The notes beneath the pieces were generated by a model. It was not told the DNA's origin, did no database searches, and worked only from the letters and a program-made list of their open reading frames with translations. From Actinernus sp. WN-2022 (taxonomy: Eukaryota > Cnidaria > Anthozoa > Actiniaria > Actinernidae), in contig JAOWCC010001634.1 of assembly GCA_030867875.1 (NCBI GenBank), forward strand, positions 51,308,021 to 51,372,020: a stretch of 64,000 nt of DNA, read 5' to 3'. Within the stretch, counting starts at the first letter, position 1; each line of letters opens with the position of its first letter. Below, one piece after another: positions 42,640-50,875 of the stretch. The position numbers and the translations under genes were made by a program.

Positions 42640-43781
42640 AACAGCACAACACGGAGACTAGAGAAGACAGAGAGACTTGAAGAGTATCATGCCGTCATGA
42701 AGGAACAGCTAGCGGAAGGAATCTTGGAGCCCATACCAGAGACGCCTAGTCTGGGGAAGTAGTCCATTACATACCACACCAACCGGTAATAAGAGAAGAC
42801 GCAGAGTATGCCTGCTCAGCGAAAGTGGACCTTCAGACTCCAAGTTTGAATGATTGTTTGGAAGTAGGACCTCCTTTACAACCGAGGATATTCGACATCT
42901 TACTCAGAAACAGAATGAATCGGTTATGCATCACAGGAGACATACATAAAGCCTTCTTTCAAATCAAGGTTGGCCCAGAAGATAGAAGAGACGTGCTGCG
43001 GCTATTTTGGTATGACAACTTGGAGGATAGGAACATTGTCGAGTATCGCTTTACCAGAGTAATTTTTGGATCAGGCCTTTAAGCTCATACATTCTTGGGT
43101 CCACCCTTCAGAAGCATGTCAGTCAACATGCAGAGAGATACCCTGAAACGGTGGAAGAGCTGCTTAAGAATACCTATGTTGATGATGTTCAGTCAGGGGG
43201 TGATGACAAAGAGCAACTAGTGAAGTTCAAACATGAAGCTACATAAATTATGAAGGAGGGAGGTTTCAGTCTACACAAATGGCACAGTAATGTTCCAGAG
43301 GTTGAAGGCGACAATGCGGGCACTGCGGATGATAAATCGTCAAAGGAATCTCCAACCTAGTGAAACGAAGACTTTAGGAATTCCATGGGATAAGAAGAAA
43401 GATGAAATCTCAGTTAACTTTACCAAATGTCTGAAAAGGGATGAGGACTGCCTGCTGACAAAGAGGAAGATGTTAGCCACTGTCAGCCGAATATATGACT
43501 TGCTCGGGATCACATCACCAGTCATAATCACGGGTAAGATACTGTACAGTGAAGTCTGTGTAATAAATTTGAAGTGGGATGAAGAAATACCAGAAGACAT
43601 ACATGTACAGAGGCGTTGGAGTAAATGGCTGAAAGGCATGGGGGAGTACCCGACTATTAGCGTCCCTCGTAGCGTAGTAGACCAGAGTGTGACAAGATTA
43701 GTGTTGCATGGATTTGCTGATGCTAGTAAACTTGCAGTTTCAGCCGCTGTATACGTTCTTGCATTTCATGCAGTAGTATAG
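42640..43781 (+). pseudogene. BEL/Pao reverse transcriptase and start of RNase H
   Basis: Three frames carry it in turn: LEEYHAVMKEQLAEGILEPI (42,670-42,762), TGDIHKAFFQIKVGPEDRRD (42,825-43,082) and a stretch with NTYVDDVQSGG (about 43,170-43,200). Then 43,290-43,781 encodes the palm-to-RNase H part (KTLGIPWDKKKDEISV ... VLHGFADASKLAVSAAVYVL). The YVDD catalytic motif is kept, but the frame is broken several times and the domain is cut off. Confidence 0.85.
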
Positions 43782-43789
43782 CCGGCCTC

Positions 43790-44170
43790 GAAATGATACC
43801 ACCATCCAGGGGGAGCCCGGCGGGGCTCAACAAACCCGGCCACCCCCTCTCAAAAAGCCTCATATAAGGCCTCGACAAACAAATACAACCACCCAGTGGC
43901 TCCCTGATACCACCACCCAGGGGGAGCCCCGCCGGGCTCAACAAACCCGGCCACCCCCTCTAAAAAAGCCTCATATAAGGCCCCGACAAACAAATACAAC
44001 CACCCAGTGCCCCCCCCCCCCCCCCACCCCTGGCCGTGCCCAACGAGCCCCCACCAAAAATGTAACCCCTCCCCTCTAAAGGGCCCCGTCAAACAAATAC
44101 CACCTCCCAGGGGGGTACCCGTCGGGACCAACGAGCCTCCCATCCCCCTCGAAAAGGGACCCATACGAGC
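43790..44170 (+). repeat. GC-rich ~120-bp tandem repeat at left end of Polinton
   Basis: Two near-identical units (GGGGGAGCCCGGCGGGGCTCAAC... and CCAGGGGGAGCCCCGCCGGG...), then a C16 run (44,010-44,025) and diverged partial units (CAAACAAATACCACCTCCCA). The open frames here come from the repeat. Confidence 0.8.
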
Positions 44171-44452
44171 CGCCGCCGAGTGTATATCCGCGAGGTAGCG
44201 ACTCGTACCACAGACCCGAAATAACTCCTCACGTGACGCACACACAGATAGACCGGCGAGGCTTGGGTATAGGTGATGTAATGGTTGCGACGTCACAGGT
44301 ATCTTTTTGCACGACCTTGGCCGGTCACCAAAAAGGCAAAAAATCTTGTTTTGTGCTTCCATCAAATTCAAATGACCTTTAGTAGTATAGTAAATGGGGG
44401 TTCTCGCACACTTGGACCGGTTTCAACCGGTTTCGTAGGGTACGCCTGGGGG

Positions 44453-44494
44453 TATATACGGGAGATAGACTTACTTTGGACTTGGCGCGTTCAG
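44453..44494 (+). promoter_or_regulatory. Possible TATA box and initiator
   Basis: TATATA at 44,453-44,458 in a GC-rich setting and TTCAGTG at 44,490 lie ahead of the ATG at 44,516. The spacing (about 40) is slightly long for a TATA-Inr pair. Confidence 0.35.
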
Positions 44495-44515
44495 TGAACC
44501 CGGCGAGCCCCAGAG

Positions 44516-44632
44516 ATGTCGAAGCGCAAGCCACATGGGGGTGTCGCCGCCACAAAGGCCCGTAGAAAATACAGTAGCCCAGACAGAAAAAAGCAAAACT
44601 GGTGCACCACCGTGCCACCAGAACCCCTCTAG
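44516..44632 (+). CDS. Small basic protein (38 aa), Polinton
   Basis: MSKRKPHGGVAATKARRKYS and then DRKKQNW: very rich in Lys/Arg, so plausibly a DNA-condensing core peptide. It ends at TAG 44,630-44,632. It may be a truncated version of a longer core protein. No family assigned. Confidence 0.45.
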   Translation: MSKRKPHGGVAATKARRKYSSPDRKKQNWCTTVPPEPL

Positions 44633-44796
44633 AGACCACTTTCACCTTTTTCTTCTTTCTCCTTCGTCCGTAGAGGTTTTTTTTGCTTTCTTCCTTTTTG
44701 TTTGCCGGGCCCGGCATTTCAGCTTCTGGCCACATTTGGCTCTCGCACAGGTACCACTCTACTCTGGCTGCTGACTTTTCTGCCACATCGACAGAT

Positions 44797-44851
44797 TCGC
44801 TACGACTGGTGTGGAGCGGGGAGCTTTTTACCCCACACCAGCCGGTCTACT
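44797..44851. repeat. Hairpin
   Basis: CTGGTGTGG and CCACACCAG pair perfectly around GAGCGGGGAGCTTTTTACC. It could act in RNA, for example 3'-end formation, but nothing shows that. Confidence 0.5.
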
Positions 44852-45114
44852 ACATGTGCCCCGCCAGACTCGAACTCTAAGCTTGAGAGGCTCCCCTTTT
44901 CTCTCAAGCCCAGCGCCGAACCGTTGGGCCACGTGCTAGACAATGACGTAGGGGTGAAAAACTCTTCTTATGTCTAGCGTATGCTAATTAGCAGCCGATG
45001 TAATCACCGTGACGCGACCGGCTTGACGAGTCAGAATTTGCATATGAATCAGACGGCTCTTTGCGAAGTGAAAATACCTACCTCGCTCACTTCTCTCGTA
45101 GGAAATATCGATTT

Positions 45115-45711
45115 TTAACCCACGAGCCTGCCTAGCTTTGCTCGCATCTCCTTTCGGATCTCGGAGCGAAGTTTTTCGACGTTTTTTAACCCCCCTTCTC
45201 GCCTGTTTTTCTGCCGGATTTCGAGTTTGAGTGCTTCGTATTTCCCTTTCTCGCCAATAACACTTGAAAACTCGGCTTCCGAAATGTTGCCGTCGGCTAG
45301 GGCTTTCGAAACTTTAGCCTCCACGGAATTAGCCTTAGCCCGGGCCAGCATAACAGTCTTTTCGTGCTTCGAAACATGGGCCCCAAGTTTCTTACTGGCA
45401 ACAGCCATCGAAGCCGAAACGATGGCACAAAGAAATCCAATCACCTCTAGAGAGATGCCGACCGGAAGTCCGATGCCTGTAAATGACGTGCCCAGAGCGG
45501 AAGCGGATAAAACACCACTCAGGCTACCTGTGGCCACAGCAACCCCATGAACAATACCACGGGCTCGGGCGTACTTTTTGCGAACGACCTCGTAGTGCTT
45601 CGCCTGCTGTTCGAGCTCGGCGAAAGTATCGCAGACTTTCTGCAGTCGAAAACTCTCAGCCATCTCTGGCCCCGCGCTAGCAAGTGAGGGATAAATCGAA
45701 TCACTCGCCAT
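45115..45711 (-). CDS. Putative membrane protein of Polinton (198 aa)
   Basis: ATG at 45,711-45,709. Charged helices flank a long Gly/Ala/Ser-rich hydrophobic region of about 60 residues (from GIVHGVAVATGSLSGVLSAS to VIGFLCAIVSASMAVASKKL). The C-terminus is basic and helical (EKLRSEIRKEMRAKLGRL). It probably inserts in or disrupts membranes, or is a virion membrane component; no family is assigned. Its ATG overlaps the stop of the upstream gene as TAATG, so the two are likely expressed together. Confidence 0.6.
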   Translation of the reverse strand: MASDSIYPSLASAGPEMAESFRLQKVCDTFAELEQQAKHYEVVRKKYARARGIVHGVAVATGSLSGVLSASALGTSFTGIGLPVGISLEVIGFLCAIVSASMAVASKKLGAHVSKHEKTVMLARAKANSVEAKVSKALADGNISEAEFSSVIGEKGKYEALKLEIRQKNRREGGLKNVEKLRSEIRKEMRAKLGRLVG

Positions 45712-46406
45712 TATATTCCAGGCTTGATATCAAGCTTCAACACGAAACGTAGGGGTCGACCCCGAAAGTCTACGATGTTGCCTTTTTCATCGCGAACAGT
45801 CAGGCGAAGGCCGCTCCGCATTGTCCCTAGGGCTCGGATGACTAGAGGATTTGAGGGGGAATACGTCGTTTTTGCAAACCTCTCACCTCGGATCTCTAAG
45901 CTAGCCAGGACTTTCGATGGCTTTCCCTCGAGAAGTGAGAAGCCGGAATCAATGATATCACAGTGAATATACACGGTGTGGATATCGTAAAGCACTAGGT
46001 CATGGGTGCCCACTTTGAGTGATATGCCTCTCCCCTCTTCGTTGCCTTTAACGCACAGCAGGGTACATAGGTTCTTACTAAACCTAACGGGTTTTTTCAC
46101 CTCCAGAATCCAAGACCCCATCGGTAAGGTTTTCACGAATTTCAAGGCGCCAACGTCAACTGCGGGTTTGAAATATGGCTGAATGCTTACCATATCATGG
46201 TGCCCTGCAGTGATACTGTGTGCGTTTCTCGTCTCAGGTTCGTTATTTCCCCCCTCCGTAAACCACCAGAAAGTCGCAGTTTCGGCTAGATTCCACCAAC
46301 TGCTCTCGAGAGTGGCCTCGACTAGCGAAATATTCTCGATAAGAAGAGGTCGATTGAAATAGACCACGTGATCTGACGAGGTGCAGGTGTTACGTAAGAC
46401 CACCAT
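45711..46406 (-). CDS. Candidate minor capsid (penton-like) protein of Polinton
   Basis: 231 aa, intact, predicted beta-rich. The C-terminus (LRLTVRDEKGNIVDFRGRPL then RFVLKL) has the D-x-x-G/N-x-x-V-D-F-x-G pattern seen near the C-terminus of penton/minor capsid-type jelly rolls of Polintons and adintovirus-like elements. That assignment rests on remembered pattern and position, not an alignment. It could instead be the main shell protein. Its start overlaps that of the divergent + gene within one CATG. Confidence 0.5.
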   Translation of the reverse strand: MVVLRNTCTSSDHVVYFNRPLLIENISLVEATLESSWWNLAETATFWWFTEGGNNEPETRNAHSITAGHHDMVSIQPYFKPAVDVGALKFVKTLPMGSWILEVKKPVRFSKNLCTLLCVKGNEEGRGISLKVGTHDLVLYDIHTVYIHCDIIDSGFSLLEGKPSKVLASLEIRGERFAKTTYSPSNPLVIRALGTMRSGLRLTVRDEKGNIVDFRGRPLRFVLKLDIKPGI

Positions 46407-47220
46407 GTTTTACAGTATTGAAGGCATATCCCCCGGCTTTAATATGGCAACCATGCCGCTTGTTCTCAAAAACAAGCAGGATGACAGGTTCGACGATATA
46501 CTTCGCCACATGATAGGCGCGGATACTGCGCCTATGTTGTCCCAACAAGATAAGGCTGCAGCCCTCGCCGAGGGAAACAAAAGGATGACGGCTAGTAATG
46601 CAGCGACCCTAGCAGCCTTCCGGAAGAAGTACCCCCACGCCGATATGACCCAGTTCTACCCGGAAACAACCACAGACGGGGAAGACTTTTCGACAAGCAT
46701 CATATTTCGGGCGGACGAAGACACGGGTTACTCGGTTACTCCTATTCGCAGCTAAACTACCGCAGGCACTCGAGACAGCGAGCAATTCGTGAACCCAGGA
46801 GTCACCAAGGTCGAGGCCGACGTAAACGGTGTTCCTAACGCCCTATTCCCCGCGGGGCTACTACGTGACCTCTGGGAGGCCGCGAAGGGGTGGTTTTGCC
46901 GCGACGCCGATGTAGGAACCACCGACATGACTCCCGCCAAGTTCTTCGAGAATCGCTTTGCTGTCCTGATCGATTGTCGCACAGCGAAGGAAAATACAGT
47001 CCACGTCGATGGGCTGGCCCAGATCGGCAGCGGTAAGGATATCAACATCCGTCTTCACCGTTCGGGGGGCACCGGGACAGTTAATTGCCATGTGTACATC
47101 CTGGCCGATGCCCAACTCACAGTGCTGAACGGAGGGCTCCAGGCTGTTACATACTATAAATTTCGCAGCGCTGCCGTAGCATGGACTCGCTGGTGTAGCA
47201 CACCCCCTTCAACGCCTTGA
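46405..47220 (+). pseudogene. Candidate capsid-type protein, split by an in-frame TAA
   Basis: Two open stretches in the same frame, 46,405-46,752 and 46,756-47,217, are separated by TAA at 46,753-46,755. The second stretch flows on (FVNPGVTKVEADVNGVPNAL) and ends in a beta-rich segment (INIRLHRSGGTGTVNCHVYI) resembling the C-terminal strand pattern of Polinton capsid proteins. I take it as one ~271-codon gene with a nonsense change. Total size is far below a double-jelly-roll major capsid (around 500-650 aa). The start may be 46,405 or a later ATG (46,444). Confidence 0.5.
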
Positions 47221-47849
47221 TAGTGGGCCCCACGAACTCCGGGAAAAGCAAGTTTCTCGTTGACACCCTCCGGGGCCCCTTCCGTGGCAAGTTTGACTAT
47301 ATAGTCCTCGTGTGCCCAACCTATGCCGACAACAAGACCTATCGGGGTTTCGCATGTGGAGACCTCCACTTTTATGCGATCTCACCCCCGCAGGATGCTA
47401 TCGACGCCGCGCTGTGTGTGCGCGCCTGTGTCTTCGGAGGAACCAACACGCTGGTTATTCTGGACGACTGTGCCGCCAGCAAGGACGTCAAACGGCGGAC
47501 GGACAAGCTTGTCGACCTGGCCTTCTCGGCGCGCCACGTGGGGCTTTCCGTCTGGGTGCTCACACAACAGCTCACGAGCATCTGCAAGCCCTTTCGCGAG
47601 AACGTAGCCGCAGTTGTGGCCTTTCACACCACCTCGCAGGGTGACAGCAAGATCCTCTTCGAGGACTACGGCGGAGGTCTCCAACGGGATGAGAAAGAGA
47701 CGCTGGCCTTGGAGCTCCGGGAGCACAAGTACTCTCGCATATGCTTCTGCCTCCGCCATCCCTTTCTAGACATATTGGAGATACCTGCGCCCAGTGCATA
47801 TATGCACCCCAGTCAGTCAGCATGGAAGCCAAAATCACAGCACTTCTAG
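47181..47849 (+). pseudogene. Packaging ATPase (A32/FtsK-HerA type) with early nonsense codon
   Basis: This would pump DNA into capsids. Walker A GPTNSGKS and Walker B LVILDDCA are present, followed by a sensor-like stretch (SVWVLTQQLTS, Q after the strand). The length (about 222 codons) fits Polinton ATPases. An ATG at 47,181 is followed in frame by TAG at 47,196-47,198 (codon 6). No other ATG lies before Walker A, so this copy cannot make the normal protein from that start. It overlaps the preceding gene by 40 nt and the next by 27 nt. Confidence 0.88.
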
Positions 47850-48428
47850 GGAAGGACATCACTGGGCCACCTCCCCCCCTACCCCCCCCCCCCCCCCTCC
47901 CAGGTCAAGGACGCCGCAGCCAGGCCCGCGAGTGACAGCGTGGCTGACCACCGCGAGGCCCTCGCCATCCTAGCCGCGACGGGCACTACGAAGACGTACC
48001 TGGGGCAGCAGCTTTCTCTTGGAGATGTCGCTAGGTTGCCGGAGAAGGACGTAGAATGCCTACATAGGAGATATCAGGCGGTCGTCGCTCAGCAGGCAAC
48101 GGGTTATCTAGTCAATGGAGCATTGCGGCTAGCAACGCGCGCAGTCGGGTGGCTAGTTCCTCTAGACGAGGAAAAAGCACTGCTGCGCGACCTGCAAGAG
48201 GACCCCTTAATTCGCAACGAGATATCTGCTGTGGCCGGCCTGTTGTCACTGCATGCTGGTCGTTTCGTAGCCCTAGCTAGCGCCTTATTCCACGTAGCTA
48301 ACCACATAGTAGTAGCCGGCACAGCGAGTGTGCCTTCTATTGAAGGTTTACAGCACGAGGTAGATATACGAGATGGCGGAAGTGGATCGAATCACTGCGG
48401 ACCCCCCGACGACCAGCCCCGGGGTTAA
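47823..48428 (+). pseudogene. Polinton helical protein, frame broken at a C16 run
   Basis: ATG at 47,823 opens MEAKITALLGKDITGPPPP; the frame passes through C16 (47,882-47,897) and soon stops. The adjacent frame after the run reads on from QVKDAAARPASDSVADHREA to 48,428 (TTKTYLGQQLSLGDVARLP). One homopolymer length change explains this. The rest is helical with Ala/Val-rich segments (WLVPLDEEKALLRDL). Function unknown. Confidence 0.65.
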
Positions 48429-48828
48429 GGACCCGAAGCGGGTAGCTGCAGGGAAGGCGCTAGCGCTATCGAACAAACGCGCCTGAGAGGCCCTCGCCCG
48501 CGAAGAGGCATATGAAAGGGAAGAAGGCTCTGCGCTTGAGCGCATCCCGGCGACCGCCTTGGGTCTTGGTCGTTGCGAGAGCAACTCTGCAGGCCTACTC
48601 GAAGGGGTGTCCGTCACAATGGTCCTGTCTGCGATCGGCGTAGGGGCAGCCCTGGTGGGGCTGTGGTATCAGGTGCGCCAACAACACCGTCTACAGAACT
48701 GTTGTAGCCCTAGTCTTCCGGCAGCCACTGCCCGCCGCGAGGTTGTTGCAGCAGTGCCGGAGGCACAGTCGCTCTCGCAACGACAAGTTCCCGCAACGCC
48801 AAGGCCCCCGCCGCCACCTATGGAGTAG
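48373..48828 (+). pseudogene. Polinton small membrane protein with in-frame TGA
   Basis: ATG at 48,373 gives MAEVDRITADPPTTSPGVKD and a basic stretch (PKRVAAGKALALSNKRA), then TGA at 48,484-48,486. The same frame continues to 48,828 with a transmembrane segment (MVLSAIGVGAALVGLWY) and a Pro-rich tail. CGA to TGA would explain the stop. Function unknown. Confidence 0.6.
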
Positions 48829-48877
48829 GTAGGCAGCTACCTATTGAAGCTTGACTGGTTTCTCGTCATACGTAGCT

Positions 48878-49099
48878 ATGCCGGAAAGCAAGCTCGTGAA
48901 AGCTGTGCTCGACGCCTCCATTCTGACTGGACTCGCCGCAGGTATTGGCTGGGTTGCAAAAAAGATTGTGAAGGAACCTATGACTAGCGACCCCTCGACC
49001 AGCGTCTTGAACTACGTGAAGTGGACTGTCGTGTTGGCCGGAAGTATAGCGGCTAAGGAATACCTTGAGGACACAAAGCTCATCCCTATGAACCTGTAG
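48878..49099 (+). CDS. Polinton small membrane protein (73 aa)
   Basis: MPESKLVKAVLDASILTGLA then GIGWVAKKIVKE, with a second hydrophobic stretch VKWTVVLAGSIAAKEYLE. It is intact. Two likely membrane helices; role unknown. The first ATG after the upstream stop is 48,878. Confidence 0.65.
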   Translation: MPESKLVKAVLDASILTGLAAGIGWVAKKIVKEPMTSDPSTSVLNYVKWTVVLAGSIAAKEYLEDTKLIPMNL

Positions 49100-49107
49100 G
49101 TGCTACG

Positions 49108-49536
49108 ATGGCCTCCATTGCAATGATGGCCTTAGGGGTCATTCTGAACACTACGGCCTTTGTGGGCGGTAACGCCATCGCCAAGGCGCTCTCCGGAAAG
49201 GGCCCCGATTTGATCGCAGCTGAGAAAAAGCGCCACGATTTGGCACTCGAGAAGTATCAAGCCGACTGGGTGGCCTTCCAAGAAAATCGCGAGAAGCTGG
49301 CCGACTGGGTTGCCGAGCAATCTCGGCTTCAGCGCCACGCCGAAGAGGACTTGGAAAATGCGGACCGTGCTCTCGATCTATACAACACGGCACACGTGGG
49401 GTTACACCGCATCGCTTTGAAGGAGCCCCAATTCTCCGCCTACTATCGCCCCTCAAGCGCCCAAAAAACTGGTGAGCTGATCTATGTCGGCGGCGGGATG
49501 CTTGCCCTTGGCTACGCCGCTAGCCGGTGGCTGTAG
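49108..49536 (+). CDS. Polinton coiled-coil protein with hydrophobic ends (142 aa)
   Basis: An N-terminal hydrophobic Gly/Ala segment (MALGVILNTTAFVGGNAI), a long charged helix (EKKRHDLALEKYQADWVAFQ and on), a YY-containing segment (EPQFSAYYRP) and a C-terminal hydrophobic Gly-rich end (GGGMLALGYAASRWL). It is intact, 8 nt after the previous stop. Possibly a virion membrane or structural protein; not proven. Confidence 0.65.
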   Translation: MASIAMMALGVILNTTAFVGGNAIAKALSGKGPDLIAAEKKRHDLALEKYQADWVAFQENREKLADWVAEQSRLQRHAEEDLENADRALDLYNTAHVGLHRIALKEPQFSAYYRPSSAQKTGELIYVGGGMLALGYAASRWL

Positions 49537-49575
49537 ATTAAAAAAACTTTTTTTCTGCGACTGACGTATATAACT

Positions 49576-49890
49576 ATGGGGTTGGCGGAAGAGTTATACT
49601 GCACAATGCTTGAGGTCGGCTATACCGCCAAGCGACAAAAAAGCCTTGGCCCCCTTGCATACACCCTCTTGGATGCGGCCCGCATGTTGCTTGAGCTGTG
49701 GCGTCGAGATCCGGCTGCGGCAGTGCGGTTTGCTGCCGGAGTTCTGTCGGGACCAACCGACTTGCGGTCCACCACCAGCCAGCTGCCGGAAGACTGCGCC
49801 CGCACGTGTTGGAGGCTTATCAGTTTGCTAGAATACATCGCCGATGGCAGCCGCCAAGATAGCTCGACGTCTCTCGGCAATCTACTATAG
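49576..49890 (+). CDS. Unrecognised Polinton ORF upstream of integrase (104 aa)
   Basis: MGLAEELYCTMLEVGYTAKR, with an Ala/Leu-rich helix (LDAARMLLELWRRDPAAAVR). No family recognised. It overlaps the integrase start by 47 nt in another frame. TATATAAC lies immediately before its ATG. Confidence 0.45.
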   Translation: MGLAEELYCTMLEVGYTAKRQKSLGPLAYTLLDAARMLLELWRRDPAAAVRFAAGVLSGPTDLRSTTSQLPEDCARTCWRLISLLEYIADGSRQDSSTSLGNLL

Positions 49891-50875
49891 CCCCCAGGGA
49901 TACTGGAAGGGTTACGCCGCTGTGGGCAAGCTCGCGGCCGCTGGGAAGGTGTCGGAGACTGTCGCGGAGGGTTGGTTGGAGAAACAGGCCCTGTGGCAGA
50001 TATATCTGCCGCCCCCGCGCGACGTCCCAAGACCCCACTGGACTGTCTCGAAGCCCAACGAGGTGCACCAGGCCGATCTTTTGTTCCTTCCTCACGACAC
50101 AGTGCGCCGGCGCACCTACAAATACGCGCTAGTGGTCGTAGACGTGGCCTCTCGATACAAGGAGGCTGAGCCTTTGACATCGAAGGACAGTGGGGAGGTC
50201 GCGGACGCATTCGAACGCATCTACAAACGCGGGCCTTTGTCTTACCCGAAGCAGCCCCAAGTGGATCCTGGGCGGGAGTTCATGGAGCGCGTCTCTGCTC
50301 TCTTCGAGCGGCATGGCATCGAAGTCCGGCGCGGTCAAGCGGGCCACCACAGGGGGCAGGGCTTCGTCGAGCGGGCGAACCGCACGCTTGCTGAGAGGTT
50401 GTTTGGACACCAATACGCGCAGGAGATGGTTCTCGAGGCGCAAGGGTCAGCTGCCCGGTCGAGGGAATGGGTAGAGAGGCTTCCTGCTGTGCTGATGGCT
50501 ATGAATATCGAGGTGACCCGGCTGCCGGGCAAGGAACCTTCGAAGGCTGTGGAAACCTCGAATGTGGCCGCAAAACCCCCTTCCTATTCGCGGCCTGTGG
50601 GGTTCGCGGAAGAGCGGCTGCCTTTCGATGTCGGGGTCCGCTATCTCTATGCGCCTGGCGAGCTGGAGGGTGGCGAAAGGCGGCGCGCAACTGACCCTGT
50701 ATGGAGCCTGGAGACGTATGGCGTATCGCGAAGTGTGGTCTCGAAGGGGCAGCCGGTGTTGTACTACCTCGCCGACGCGCCTGTCCGCCGGGGCTTTGTC
50801 CGGGAAGAGCTGCAGGTGGCGCCTCCTATGACGGAGCTGCCCCCGAAGGGTGTCCTACAGGGGCGCCGCCGCTAG
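49844..50875 (+). CDS. Polinton DDE integrase (retroviral-like)
   Basis: 343 aa, intact. It inserts the element into the host genome. The catalytic triad is visible: Asp78 in VHQADLLFLP, Asp141 in PQVDPGREF and Glu176 in QGFVERANR, with 34 residues between the last two (DD34E/DD35E type). An N-terminal helical region and a C-terminal small beta domain (GQPVLYYLADAPVRRGFVRE, chromo- or SH3-like) flank it. Its 3' end overlaps that of the convergent polymerase gene by 21 nt. It is the only core enzyme of the element with no visible lesion. Confidence 0.93.
   Translation: MAAAKIARRLSAIYYSPQGYWKGYAAVGKLAAAGKVSETVAEGWLEKQALWQIYLPPPRDVPRPHWTVSKPNEVHQADLLFLPHDTVRRRTYKYALVVVDVASRYKEAEPLTSKDSGEVADAFERIYKRGPLSYPKQPQVDPGREFMERVSALFERHGIEVRRGQAGHHRGQGFVERANRTLAERLFGHQYAQEMVLEAQGSAARSREWVERLPAVLMAMNIEVTRLPGKEPSKAVETSNVAAKPPSYSRPVGFAEERLPFDVGVRYLYAPGELEGGERRRATDPVWSLETYGVSRSVVSKGQPVLYYLADAPVRRGFVREELQVAPPMTELPPKGVLQGRRR

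Larger units (their letters stand above)
40600..43781 (+). mobile_element. BEL/Pao LTR retrotransposon, decayed and 3'-truncated
   Basis: Order on the + strand: probable 5' LTR end before about 40,850, primer-binding site 40,855-40,872, gag, zinc knuckles, RT, start of RNase H. It stops abruptly at about 43,775, where the GC-rich block of the Polinton begins. No rest of pol, integrase or 3' LTR is found downstream. Several frameshifts and a missing protease show it is dead. Confidence 0.82.

Noticed and set aside
43790..44371. Long open frames in the GC-rich block, both strands
   Set aside because: They follow the tandem repeat and are Pro/Gly-rich artefacts with no domain.
44379..44786. A 135-aa - strand ORF at the left of the Polinton
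   Set aside because: Low-complexity basic stretch overlapping the small + strand ORF; no hydrophobic core or domain, so not supported as a gene.
44828..44943. A functional tRNA gene
   Set aside because: A- and B-box-like words are present, but the T-arm and acceptor stem do not pair well. Kept only as a low-interest lead.
46753..48486. Stop-codon readthrough or an altered genetic code in the Polinton
   Set aside because: TAA, TAG and TGA each occur once in frame and also as normal terminators. Ordinary decay is simpler.
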